Below are positions 1 through 8,141 of a DNA stretch of 64,000 bases, in pieces. Both the position numbers and the translations under genes were made by a program. This DNA is from Anaerolineae bacterium (lineage in GTDB: Bacteria > Chloroflexota > Anaerolineae > Aggregatilineales > Aggregatilineaceae): the NCBI GenBank assembly GCA_018432315.1, contig JAHDLB010000007.1:1-64000 (forward strand). Reading direction: 5' to 3'. The notes beneath the pieces were generated by a model. The model was not told the DNA's origin. It saw nothing but the letters and a program-made list of their open reading frames with translations, and did not search any database. The number at the start of each line of letters is the position of its first letter. Position 1 is the stretch's first letter.

Positions 1-2
1 CG

Positions 3-1262
3 TGCGAGCTGGTCGCGCTGTGCGACCTGAGCCGGACGCGCATGGACTGGCACAACCGGCGCATCCGGACCCAGGCGGGACTGGACCCCGTGCCGGCCTA
101 CCTCGCCGAGCAGTTCGACGCCATGATCCGCGACACGCGCCCCGACACGGTCATCGTCGCCACCGTCGACGCCACCCACCACCGGTACATCAACCGGGCG
201 ATGGCGCTGGGCTGCGACGTCATCACCGAGAAGCCGATGACCACCGACGCCGAGAAAGCCCGCTCGATCTTCGAGACCATCGAACGCACCGGCAAGACCC
301 TGCGCGTCACCTTCAACTACCGCTACGCCCCGGCTTTCACCCGCCTGCGCGAGCTGCTGGTCCAGGGCGTGGTGGGCCGCCCGCTGAGCGTCGACTTCTC
401 CTGGCTGCTGGACACCTATCACGGCGCGGACTACTTCCGGCGCTGGCACCGCGAGAAGCACCACTCCGGCGGCCTGCTGGTCCACAAGGCGACCCACCAC
501 TTCGACCTGGTCAACTGGTGGATCGACTCCTATCCTGCGGAGGTCTTCGCCTTCGGCGGCCTGCTGTTCTACGGCAGGCAGAACGCCGCCGCCCGCGGCG
601 AGACCTACCCCTACGAGCGCTACACCGGCGTGCCCGAAGCGCGCGACGACCCCTTCGCCCTCTTCCTCGACCGCGACGACGCCCTGCGCGGCCTGTACCT
701 CGACGCCGAGACCGAGAACGGCTACATCCGCGACCGCAACGTCTTCGGCGAGCCGATCACCATCGAGGACACGCTGGCCGTCACCGCCCGCTACCGCAGC
801 GGCGCCCTCCTGTCCTACAGCCTGATCGCCTACAGCCCCTGGGAGGGGTTGAATGTCGCCATCACCGGCACGAAGGGCCGCGTCGAGCTGAGCGTGGTCG
901 AAAACGTCAATCTCGTCTCCGGCCAGGGCGAAGCGCGTGACCTCCAGGCCAGCAAAGGACCCTTCAAGCAGGCCGCGCTGCGCGTCTTCCCCATGTTCGG
1001 CGAGGGCTACGATGTGGCGCTGCCCACCGGGCAGGAAGGCGGCCACGGCGGCGCCGACCCGGTCATGCTCGAGCACCTGTTCGCCCCCCACCCGCCGCCC
1101 GACCCGCTGCGGCGCGCCGCCTCGCACGTCGACGGCGCCGCCTCGATCCTGCTGGGCATCGCCGCCAACCGCGCCATGGAGCTCAACCAGCCGGTGCGCG
1201 TCGACGACCTGTTTCACCTGCCGGACCGCCCCGTCCCGGTGGCCGGTCCCAGCGCGCCCTAG
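3..1262 (+). CDS. Gfo/Idh/MocA family oxidoreductase, 5' end cut by the window edge
   Basis: NAD(P)-dependent dehydrogenase of the family that acts on sugars, inositols and related polyols; the substrate cannot be predicted. The frame is already open at the first bases (residues [16 protein letters not shown] precede the first ATG at 42), so the gene starts upstream and the GxGxxG part of the Rossmann fold lies outside. Seen here are the end of the nucleotide-binding fold, the family EKP motif (EKPMTTD, about codon 76 of the visible part) and the C-terminal alpha/beta domain with FNYRYAPAF and [13 protein letters not shown], which holds the usual catalytic His/Asp segment. The visible part is 419 codons, long for the family. 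The next gene starts 309 bp away and shares no function, so this is probably the last gene of an upstream unit. Family call firm, substrate unknown. Confidence 0.88.
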   Translation, partial: CELVALCDLSRTRMDWHNRRIRTQAGLDPVPAYLAEQFDAMIRDTRPDTVIVATVDATHHRYINRAMALGCDVITEKPMTTDAEKARSIFETIERTGKTLRVTFNYRYAPAFTRLRELLVQGVVGRPLSVDFSWLLDTYHGADYFRRWHREKHHSGGLLVHKATHHFDLVNWWIDSYPAEVFAFGGLLFYGRQNAAARGETYPYERYTGVPEARDDPFALFLDRDDALRGLYLDAETENGYIRDRNVFGEPITIEDTLAVTARYRSGALLSYSLIAYSPWEGLNVAITGTKGRVELSVVENVNLVSGQGEARDLQASKGPFKQAALRVFPMFGEGYDVALPTGQEGGHGGADPVMLEHLFAPHPPPDPLRRAASHVDGAASILLGIAANRAMELNQPVRVDDLFHLPDRPVPVAGPSAP

Positions 1263-1571
1263 GCCAGCGCCACCGACGCCCCGCCCTCCCGCAGCCGGAC
1301 GAACTGCGGGCGCTTGCCGATCATACTGATCTTCTGCACTAGGCAAATCTCTATCGCGCAGATACGATGATCTCAACACGCCTGCCCGACCGTTGTACCA
1401 GCCGGGCACCGCGCGATACCGGGCGAGAACTCGAATTCACACCCATGCGAACGAGGGAATATGCCATTACTTGACGACTGTTGGCCGCGGGGCAAACTTC
1501 CGGCAGGTTCACCGGGCCGGCGTGCGCCTGGTTACGATGAGCAGGAATGGAAGCGTATCAGGAGGGGACGT
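1263..1571. other. Intergenic stretch, no gene seen
   Basis: About 309 bp between the dehydrogenase and the thioredoxin-VKOR gene. A short stem CCCGCAG/CTGCGGG (1288-1294 with 1304-1310) follows the dehydrogenase stop but has no T-run. TTGACG at 1471-1476 could be a -35 element for the next gene, but no good -10 follows at 16-18 bp. Nothing else recognisable. Confidence 0.4.
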
Positions 1572-2891
1572 ATGAGAAAGACGTGTATGCTGGCGCTGGT
1601 CATCTGCCTGTGTCTGCTCGGCCTGCCGGTGCAGGCTGCACAGGCACAGCAGCCCGTGGTCTACGCCGTGCTGTTCTACTCACAATCGTGCAGCCACTGC
1701 CATTACGTGATCACCAACGTGCTGCCCCCAATGCAGGAAGAATACGGCGAGCAGCTTCAGATCCTTTACATCGACGTCTCGCAGCCGGAAGGCAGTTCCT
1801 TGTTTCACGCGGCGTTCGATACCGTTGACATCCCCGAGGATCGCCGGGGGTACGTGCCCACCATGGTCATCGGCACACATGCCATGATCGGCGCGCGCGA
1901 CATTCCAGAGCAGATGCCCGATTTGATTCGCCAGGGATTGGCCGCAGGCGGGATCGACCTGCCCCCCATTCCGGGGCTGCGCGAGGCGTACGAAGCGGCA
2001 GCGGTCGCGGAAGAACAGGCCGCCGATCCCCAGGAAGAGGCCCCGGCGTCGGCGCCCGTCAGCACAACGTACCAGAAGACGACCTGGCGGGATCGCTTCA
2101 AGCAGGACAGCCTCGGCAACAGCTTTGCCCTGGGCGTGTTGGGCATCCTCATCATCGGGCTGAGCGTCCAGATCAACCAGGGCGCGCGCCTGTTCGACGC
2201 GCAAAAGAAGCGGCGCTGGACCATTGGCTACGCGGGGCGCCTTTTCATCCTGGGCGTGGCGACGATCACCATGGTCATCGCCGGCACGCTGGTCTTCGAG
2301 GGCGGCGGCATCTCGCTGCCGACTGTGCTGGCGATTGGCGTCACGGCGGGTATGAGCCTCGTCTCGCTGACCATCGCCACCCAAAGCCGCCAACCCGGCA
2401 AGGCCGGGTACGCTTTCCCCGGCTGGCTGATGCCGCTGCTCATCGTGTTGGGGATCGTGGTCGCCGGATACCTGGCGTATATCGAAGTCGGTGAGAATGA
2501 AGCGGTCTGCGGCGCGGTCGGAGACTGCAACACCGTGCAGCAGAGTGAGTACGCGACACTGTTCGGCCTGATCCCGATTGGCGTGCTGGGCGTCATCGGT
2601 TACATCCTGATCCTGGCCTCGTGGGCCGCCAGCCGCGTCACCACCGGCTGGACAGCCGATGTCGCGCAAGCTCTGCTGCTCGGTTTCGCGCTATTCGGCA
2701 CCCTGTTCTCGATCTACCTGACCTTTCTCGAGCCGTTCGTGATCGGGGCGACCTGCGCCTGGTGCCTGACCTCGGCCATGTTGATGATCCTGATTCTGAG
2801 CCTGGAGGCCCCGGCGGGATGGGCCGCCGTGAATCGCTTGAGCGACAAGCCGACGCGATCGCCGGCCCGGCGCAGCCAGCCGGACTGGTGA
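1572..2891 (+). CDS. Secreted/membrane thioredoxin-VKOR fusion (disulfide-forming protein)
   Basis: Predicted to make disulfide bonds in exported proteins, with quinone as electron acceptor. The start at 1572 is chosen because GGAGG sits just before it and the first 25 residues form a signal peptide (hydrophobic core LALVICLCLLGLPV, then AQAQ); in-frame upstream codons back to 1461 add a polar stretch that fits poorly. Residues about 30-130 are a thioredoxin-like domain with a CSHC active site (C40, C43). A variable Ala/Pro/Glu linker follows, then about five membrane helices of a vitamin K epoxide reductase domain with loop cysteines C313 and C319 (CGAVGDC) and the quinone-side CAWC pair (C395, C398). 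In most known bacterial fusions the thioredoxin domain follows VKOR; here it comes first. 439 aa, single gene. Confidence 0.87.
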   Translation: MRKTCMLALVICLCLLGLPVQAAQAQQPVVYAVLFYSQSCSHCHYVITNVLPPMQEEYGEQLQILYIDVSQPEGSSLFHAAFDTVDIPEDRRGYVPTMVIGTHAMIGARDIPEQMPDLIRQGLAAGGIDLPPIPGLREAYEAAAVAEEQAADPQEEAPASAPVSTTYQKTTWRDRFKQDSLGNSFALGVLGILIIGLSVQINQGARLFDAQKKRRWTIGYAGRLFILGVATITMVIAGTLVFEGGGISLPTVLAIGVTAGMSLVSLTIATQSRQPGKAGYAFPGWLMPLLIVLGIVVAGYLAYIEVGENEAVCGAVGDCNTVQQSEYATLFGLIPIGVLGVIGYILILASWAASRVTTGWTADVAQALLLGFALFGTLFSIYLTFLEPFVIGATCAWCLTSAMLMILILSLEAPAGWAAVNRLSDKPTRSPARRSQPDW

Positions 2892-2959
2892 CCTATCAGC
2901 CAGCACATCCAGACGCCGGAACGCGACTCCGGTTTGCGGGGGATGCCCAGCACCGGCAA

Positions 2960-3001
2960 TTGACCTGTATCAAGTCCATTTGGCGACCTGGGATGTACAG
3001 T
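2960..3001 (+). promoter_or_regulatory. Fnr/Crp-type box plus -10 element before the Crp/Fnr gene
   Basis: TTGACCTGTATCAAGTCC starts at 2960; its core TTGAC-N4-ATCAA matches the Fnr-type consensus TTGAT-N4-ATCAA at nine of ten positions. TACAGT (2996-3001) lies 22 bp downstream and can serve as -10, predicting a start near 3008 and placing the box centre at -41.5, the class II activator position. An almost identical box with identical spacing occurs at 60054-60095. The gene at 3081 is the obvious candidate for binding here, so this looks like autoregulation. Confidence 0.72.
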
Positions 3002-3080
3002 AGACTCAATCATCACCCAGGCGACACCGCGCCATGTCGCGCCACATGGTTGATCGACGACGCTTTCCGGAGACAGGAAC

Positions 3081-3827
3081 ATGGCCGAACACCGCACAAC
3101 CCCGCTTGAGCCGGACCACATCGAACCCCAGATGTGCACCATCGACCTGCGGTTGACCCTCCTGCACCAACTCCCGTTTTTCAAGGATCTGCCGCACGAG
3201 GCCATCACCGAGATCAACGCGCTCTTTCGCGAGCAGGGGCATGATGCGGGCGACTACATTTACTACGCGGGCGATCCGGCGGCGAGGCTGTACGTCGTCG
3301 CGGCGGGAAAAGTCAAACTGCTGCGCCACGCACCGACCGGCCAGGAAGTCGTGTTGGACCTGCTGACGCCGGGTGATTTCTTCGGCAGCCTGCCCGTGCT
3401 GGGCGAGGCGACTCACCCTGAAACCGCCCAGGCGCACACGATGAGCTGCGTGTTGGCGATCACGGCGGACGACTTTCAAACCGTTTTGCAGCAGTACCCC
3501 CAGGTGAGCCTGGTTCTGCTCGAAGTGGTGAGCAAGAAGCTGAGAGAAGCTCACGAAGTCATCCACCAGATCAGCGCCGCGCCGGTCGAGAGCCGGTTGG
3601 CCGCGACGCTGTTGAAACTGGCCGACAAACTAGGCGAGGACCGGGACGGCGAGCTGTTGATCCAGCTCCCCCTGTCACGGCAAGACCTGGCCGACATGAC
3701 CGGCGCGACCGTCGAGACGGTCAGCCGCATCATGAGCCAGTTCCGCAAACGCCGGGTGATCCGCTCGGGGCGCGGCTGGGTGGCGATCATCGACCGCGAG
3801 GCGCTCGTCCAGACAGCCGGCATGTGA
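3081..3827 (+). CDS. Crp/Fnr family transcriptional regulator
   Basis: Cytoplasmic DNA-binding regulator, 248 aa. Residues about 25-140 form a cyclic-nucleotide-binding-type jelly roll (GDYIYYAGDPAARLYVVAAGKVKL, shown here in part as GDPAARLYVV, and LTPGDFFGSLPVLGE). A long dimerisation helix follows, then a Crp-type winged helix at about 165-240 with recognition segment TGATVETVSRIMSQFRKR. The N-terminus has a single cysteine (C19) and no four-cysteine cluster, so it is not an oxygen-sensing 4Fe-4S Fnr; a DNR/NnrR-like or redox sensor is more likely, which is inference. Start supported by GGAGACAGGAAC before ATG. A Fnr-type box lies about 110 bp upstream and a twin of it precedes the membrane proteins at 60128. 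The metal-export genes follow 157 bp downstream on the same strand. Confidence 0.9.
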   Translation: MAEHRTTPLEPDHIEPQMCTIDLRLTLLHQLPFFKDLPHEAITEINALFREQGHDAGDYIYYAGDPAARLYVVAAGKVKLLRHAPTGQEVVLDLLTPGDFFGSLPVLGEATHPETAQAHTMSCVLAITADDFQTVLQQYPQVSLVLLEVVSKKLREAHEVIHQISAAPVESRLAATLLKLADKLGEDRDGELLIQLPLSRQDLADMTGATVETVSRIMSQFRKRRVIRSGRGWVAIIDREALVQTAGM

Positions 3828-3984
3828 TCGGGCCGCGCCCTCCGATCCCCGGCCTGCCCCCTGTTTTCCCTCACAAATCGAGCCAATTCGAACATTCCTG
3901 CGGTTAATTGCGCCAGATCATTCAACTCTCCGCGCGCGCCTGTTACCGTTAGAGTAAAGCAGGCGAGTTCAAGGAGAGAACCCC

Positions 3985-4203
3985 ATGAAAAAGACCACCC
4001 TACGCAGCCAGGAACTGTCTTGCCCCTCGTGCGTCGCCAAGATCGAAAAGGCGCTGGGCGCCGTGGATGGCGTCGAGCTGGCAAAAGTCCACTTCAATAC
4101 CGGGCGCATCGAGATCGAACACGATGGCACCCGCGCCAGCGTCGATGACCTGGTCAAAGCCGTTCGATCGGCGGGTTACGAAGCCAGGCCCACCCCATTC
4201 TAG
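3985..4203 (+). CDS. Small heavy-metal-associated (HMA) domain protein
   Basis: A free-standing 72-residue metal-binding domain of the CopZ/HMA type: beta-alpha-beta-beta-alpha-beta fold with the metal ligand motif CPSC at C13 and C16, followed by the typical VAKIEKAL helix and the YEARPTPF end. Likely role: binds a soft metal ion in the cytoplasm and hands it to the ATPase that follows at 4280, whose own N-terminus has no HMA domain. Start supported by CAAGGAGAG 7 bp before ATG. The 76-bp gap to the next gene suggests one transcript. The metal (Cu, Zn, Cd) cannot be decided from this domain alone. Confidence 0.9.
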   Translation: MKKTTLRSQELSCPSCVAKIEKALGAVDGVELAKVHFNTGRIEIEHDGTRASVDDLVKAVRSAGYEARPTPF

Positions 4204-4279
4204 CTTTCCCCCACCGCAAATCACATCAACCGAGGCAGCCGCCGGTGCGACAGCGGCTGCCTTACAGGAGGCGACACAC

Positions 4280-6238
4280 ATGACGAACAAACTACGCACT
4301 TGGGTTGGATCCCCGGCGCAGCGCCGGAAGATCATCACGTTGGCGAGCGGCGGTTTGATTCTGCTGGCACTCATCGCCGGGCAGGTGTTCGATCAGATGG
4401 CGCTCCGTCACGCCCTGATGACAGCCGCCGCGTTGGTCGCGGGGAGTGACATCGCGTGGCGGGCATGGCACGCGCTGCGCAACCGGCACGTCAGCATCGA
4501 GCTGTTGGTGACGGTTGCCACGGTGGGCGCGCTGGCAATCGGCGAAACCTGGGAAGCGGCGGCGGTGTCCTTCCTGTTCATGCTTGGCGCGTATCTCGAA
4601 GCCCGCACCATGAGCCAGACCCGGCAGGCGTTACAGGGGCTGTTGGACCTCGCCCCGGCCAGCGCGATTGTAGTACGCGACGGGCAGCAGACCGAAGTCC
4701 TGCCGCACGAAGTCGAGGCGGGCGAGATGGTCCTGGTCAAGCCGGGCGCGAAAATCCCGGTCGATGGCGAGGTCATGGCCGGGCACGGCGTGGTCGACGA
4801 AAGCGCCATCACCGGCGAATCGATCCCGCAGGAAAAGACGCGCGGCGACAGGGTGTTCGCCGGGACGATCAACCAGGATGGGCTGTTGAAGGTCGAGGCG
4901 CGCGGCGTTGGCGCCGACACCACCCTGGCGCGCATCATCCGGCGGGTGGAAGAAGCCCAGGAGGAAAAGGCGCCCACCCAGCGGTTCATCGAGCGCTTCG
5001 CGCGGTGGTACACGCCCGCAATCATTGCCCTGAGCGCGGTCACCTTCCTGCTGACCGGAGACGTCGAGCTCGCGCTGACCCTGCTGGTGATCGGCTGCCC
5101 CGGCGCACTGGTCATTTCGACGCCCGTGTCGGTCGTCGCCGGCATCGGCCAGGCGGCGAAGAGAGGGATCCTGATCAAAGGCGGTGAATACCTGGAGAAC
5201 GCCGGAAAGATCTCGGCGGTCGCGTTGGACAAGACGGGGACCATCACGCAGGGAAAGCCGCGCCTGACCGACATCATCGTCTTGGCCCCGGTGCCGGTTG
5301 CGGCAGGTGCTGCCGGCATGCCGTTCGCCTCCGGCGAGGCACCCGTCGGCGCGTGGTTCCCGCCGCAGCAGGACGTACTGCGCTGGGCGGCGATTGCGGA
5401 AGCGGGCTCGGCGCATCCGCTGGCGCGCCCCATTGTGGCCGAAGCGAGCGCCCTGTTCGAGATTCCCGCCGCCGACGAGTTCGCAAACCACACCGGCAGA
5501 GGTCTCCACGCGACCTATGACGGGCACAGCATCTGGGTTGGCTCGCCCGACCTGATGCAGACAGCCGGGATCGAGGCGCATCCGGACACCCGGACGCACC
5601 TGGAGCGGCTGAGCACCAGCGGAAAGACGGCGGTCGTCGTGGCCCTCGACGGAATCGAGCTGGGCATTCTGGGTATCGCCGATCCGCCGCGCGAAACCGC
5701 CCCCGCCATGCTGACCAGTCTCAAGGCGATTGGCGTGGACCGGGTCGTCATGCTCACCGGCGACGACCGCCGGACAGCCCAGGCGATTGCCCGTGACGTG
5801 GGCATTTCCGACGTGCGCGCCGAACTGCTGCCCGAACACAAGCTGGAACACATCCAACAACTTCGCGCAGAAGGGCACGTGGTCGCGATGATCGGCGACG
5901 GAATCAACGACGCCCCCGCGCTCGCCGCCGCAGACATCGGCGTCGCCATGGGCGCAGCCGGGACAGACGTGGCGATAGAAACCGCCGACATCGCGCTCAT
6001 GGGCGACGATCTGCTCAAGATCCCCGAAGCCATCGGCCTGTCGAAGGCCACGCTGCGCAACATCCGGCAAAATGTCAGCATCGCTCTGCTCACGGTGGGC
6101 AGCCTGCTGGCGGGCGTGCTGTTAGGACAGGTCCACATGGCAGGGGGCATGTTCATTCACGAGCTGTCGGTGTTGGTCGTCGTGTTGAATGGCATGCGAC
6201 TGCTGCGCACCCGTCCGGCTGGCGAGCGCAGCCGGTGA
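4280..6238 (+). CDS. Heavy-metal P1B-type ATPase with CPG in place of CPC
   Basis: Membrane pump driving soft-metal cations across the membrane by ATP hydrolysis. 652 aa from ATG 4280, which follows a GGAGGCGACACAC leader; codons upstream overlap the HMA gene and are rejected. All P-type landmarks are present: TM pairs at the N-terminus, actuator TGES at 178-181, the TM metal site C273-P-G in VIGCPGALVIS, phosphorylation D317 in DKTGT, the P1B HP motif in AGSAHPLARP, MLTGDD and GDGINDAPALAAADIGVAMG. Most bacterial Cu/Zn/Cd pumps have CPC here; CPG is known in a minority of P1B pumps and leaves one cysteine ligand. No N-terminal metal-binding domain remains; the small HMA protein just upstream may replace it. 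An insertion of about 25 residues rich in Ala/Gly/Pro follows ITQGKPRLTD. Confidence 0.93.
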   Translation: MTNKLRTWVGSPAQRRKIITLASGGLILLALIAGQVFDQMALRHALMTAAALVAGSDIAWRAWHALRNRHVSIELLVTVATVGALAIGETWEAAAVSFLFMLGAYLEARTMSQTRQALQGLLDLAPASAIVVRDGQQTEVLPHEVEAGEMVLVKPGAKIPVDGEVMAGHGVVDESAITGESIPQEKTRGDRVFAGTINQDGLLKVEARGVGADTTLARIIRRVEEAQEEKAPTQRFIERFARWYTPAIIALSAVTFLLTGDVELALTLLVIGCPGALVISTPVSVVAGIGQAAKRGILIKGGEYLENAGKISAVALDKTGTITQGKPRLTDIIVLAPVPVAAGAAGMPFASGEAPVGAWFPPQQDVLRWAAIAEAGSAHPLARPIVAEASALFEIPAADEFANHTGRGLHATYDGHSIWVGSPDLMQTAGIEAHPDTRTHLERLSTSGKTAVVVALDGIELGILGIADPPRETAPAMLTSLKAIGVDRVVMLTGDDRRTAQAIARDVGISDVRAELLPEHKLEHIQQLRAEGHVVAMIGDGINDAPALAAADIGVAMGAAGTDVAIETADIALMGDDLLKIPEAIGLSKATLRNIRQNVSIALLTVGSLLAGVLLGQVHMAGGMFIHELSVLVVVLNGMRLLRTRPAGERSR

Positions 6239-6303
6239 TCGGAGCGCGGCGGGCCGGGTGGATGCGGGAAGAACTCGAAGTGGTGGGTTTCCAGGCGACG
6301 TTC

Positions 6304-7788
6304 CTACCGGGTGGCGAGCACCTCCACCACTTCACCGGCCCGGTTGACGTGCACCGCCTCGACGATGCACTCACCCGCCACCGGCCCGGTCGAAAAGGCT
6401 TCTTCGTCGCGGCAGGTCTTCGCAATGTAGCCGAACGGCGTCAGGTCCCAGCCGTGCTGGCGGTAGTCCTCGGTGTGGCCCTCCAGCGCGGCCTGCAAAC
6501 TGCTTTGTACCTGCCGGAAAGCGATGTAGTAGCCGAGGCGCAAAGGTTCCTCGCCGACGGTTCCATCCTCCCACACGACCAGAGCCGCGGACGAGCCGAG
6601 CGGCGTGACGGACATCATCCAGAACGATTCGAGCGCGTGGACGAGTTGCGCCAGTGCCTCCTCGGTGATGGCCGCGCGCGCGAGCAAACGCCGGTCGTCT
6701 TCGCTCACGTAAGCGGTCCAGTCGATCGCCTCAGGCGATCGGCGCAGCCCCCCGTTCCGGATCGCATTGCGCATCGCTTCGTCGTTGCAGCGTTCGAGAA
6801 AGCGCCCCGCCTTGAGCGGGCGAAGCACCTTCACGACTTCGCGCAGTGTCGCGAGGTGGCGCTCCTGAAACATGGGCTCGCAGTGACTCACCATCGTCGC
6901 GTACGCATCGAACACCGCGCCATTCTTCTGCAGCGCCGGTCCACCGATCTTGAAGACCACCCCCTCCTGGTCGCCGTTGTGCGTGGCGTAGGTAGCCGCA
7001 ATCTGGAAGGATTTGCTCAGGGACACCGTCGGCTGGTTCACGTAGCCCTGCTGGAGGATCTGTTCCTGCACGCTTCCTCCGAAGCGGCCCGCCCCACGCG
7101 CCGGAAAACCGCGCTCCATGAACACTGCGGCCAGTTCCTCGAAACTCCGGCAGTTCCAATGCGGCTCGTTGACCAGCCGCCCCTCGCCCCGGTAAAATAC
7201 CGCGTCTTCGGCACAAGGGGCGCCGGCGAAGAAACCGAAGAACTCCTGCGGGAAAATTCGCACGCAGGGAGTCAGCAGCACCTCCTGGGACAACGGTCCA
7301 TCCGCAAAGGCTGAGTAAATTCCCTCGACGTCGGGCATGATGCCAACGGTGTCGGGGAGAACGGGATCGCCATCGAGTTCGCCGCGCCTCACCAGTTCTT
7401 CGAGGCTGCCCGGCGTGTTGGTACTGCGCGCGGCGATGCACACGCCGTGAAAATCCATCTGCCGCGCGAGCGCCGCCAGGTAGGACCAGACGGGCAACTG
7501 CGAGTCAAGGTTGTCGTCCTCGAACCAAAACGCCTCGACCGCCAGCACCAGGCCATTGCTCATGGGCGCCCGGTAAAACGTGACGAACCCGAATGCCATC
7601 TGGTTTTCGAGCCCGCCATCCGTCGTTTTCGGGCCCACGGTGATGAACTTATAGGCCGCACTGGACATGTAATGCGGCAGAGACGCGAGGAATAGCGGAT
7701 TGTCTCGTAACGGTGGAAGGCGCTGCCCCAACTGGGTGAGAATGGTGAGGATCTCGCCAAACTTGTCCGTCGATCGGATAACGTTCAT
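6304..7788 (-). CDS. Uncharacterised protein with ADP-ribosyltransferase-like core
   Basis: 494 aa, no signal peptide or membrane helix, so probably cytoplasmic. I do not recognise the whole protein. Residues about 195-320 resemble the enterotoxin-type ADP-ribosyltransferase core: VFYRGEGR (candidate NAD-binding R200), an FMERGFPARGAGRF stretch resembling the segment after it, then TVSLSKSFQIAATYAT (S255-x-S257 at the place of the STS motif) and the strand GVVFKIGG. The catalytic Glu would have to lie near FQERHLATLREVV (E309 or E317); this part is the least certain. The N-terminal 190 and C-terminal 170 residues match nothing I know. Start supported by AGGAGGTCAGGACC before ATG. It stands alone: 64 bp past the ATPase gene on the other strand and 353 bp from the repeat protein. 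No immunity-type small gene is adjacent. Confidence 0.6.
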   Translation of the reverse strand: MNVIRSTDKFGEILTILTQLGQRLPPLRDNPLFLASLPHYMSSAAYKFITVGPKTTDGGLENQMAFGFVTFYRAPMSNGLVLAVEAFWFEDDNLDSQLPVWSYLAALARQMDFHGVCIAARSTNTPGSLEELVRRGELDGDPVLPDTVGIMPDVEGIYSAFADGPLSQEVLLTPCVRIFPQEFFGFFAGAPCAEDAVFYRGEGRLVNEPHWNCRSFEELAAVFMERGFPARGAGRFGGSVQEQILQQGYVNQPTVSLSKSFQIAATYATHNGDQEGVVFKIGGPALQKNGAVFDAYATMVSHCEPMFQERHLATLREVVKVLRPLKAGRFLERCNDEAMRNAIRNGGLRRSPEAIDWTAYVSEDDRRLLARAAITEEALAQLVHALESFWMMSVTPLGSSAALVVWEDGTVGEEPLRLGYYIAFRQVQSSLQAALEGHTEDYRQHGWDLTPFGYIAKTCRDEEAFSTGPVAGECIVEAVHVNRAGEVVEVLATR

Positions 7789-8141
7789 GGTCCTGACCTC
7801 CTGCCCTTTGGCACCTTGAACCTGCGTGAGCGGCGTGTGAATGTGTTGGGTTCAGCATCGTTGAGCGTGTATTGACGGGCATAGCCTAACGGGCCGGCGG
7901 ACGATCGCTGAGCGAAATGTGGTGTTGTTGGATGTTGTAGGGCGCCTCCAGCCTTCTATTAAAGTTTGCGCTTACTTGAGCGTACAAAGAATCTCCCGGC
8001 CAGTCAACCCCTCGCGCGTTCTCGCGTTCGTGCGCCCAAAACACGCCGCCCCGGAAAACTTCTCCGGGGCGGCTGTGGGGCAACACACCACCGGGAGAGG
8101 AACATCACCCTCCCCCGGGAGCGCGCATACCGGGCCGGGAG
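7789..8141. other. Intergenic stretch with a terminator, no gene seen
   Basis: 353 bp upstream of the ART-like gene and downstream of the repeat protein, both on the minus strand. It holds the hairpin at 8045-8073 and, on the minus strand near 7950-7990, AT-rich sequence (CTTTAAT) that could be a promoter of the ART-like gene with a long leader. No coding frame with a ribosome binding site is apparent. Confidence 0.4.
8037..8073 (-). terminator. Intrinsic terminator of the repeat-protein gene
   Basis: A perfect 11-bp stem GCCGCCCCGGA (8045-8055) pairs with 8063-8073 around a 7-base loop. Read on the minus strand it is followed by GTGTTTTGG, a short T-run, about 70 bases past the stop of the large repeat protein. 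Confidence 0.75.

Noticed and set aside
1259-1340. Short minus-strand frame ISMIGKRPQFVRLREGG before the first intergenic region
   Set aside because: Plausible-looking residues but no upstream start or ribosome site, and a stop lies a few codons earlier; most likely chance.
3081-3827. Oxygen-sensing Fnr with a 4Fe-4S cluster
   Set aside because: Only one cysteine occurs in the N-terminal region, so the cluster ligands are missing.
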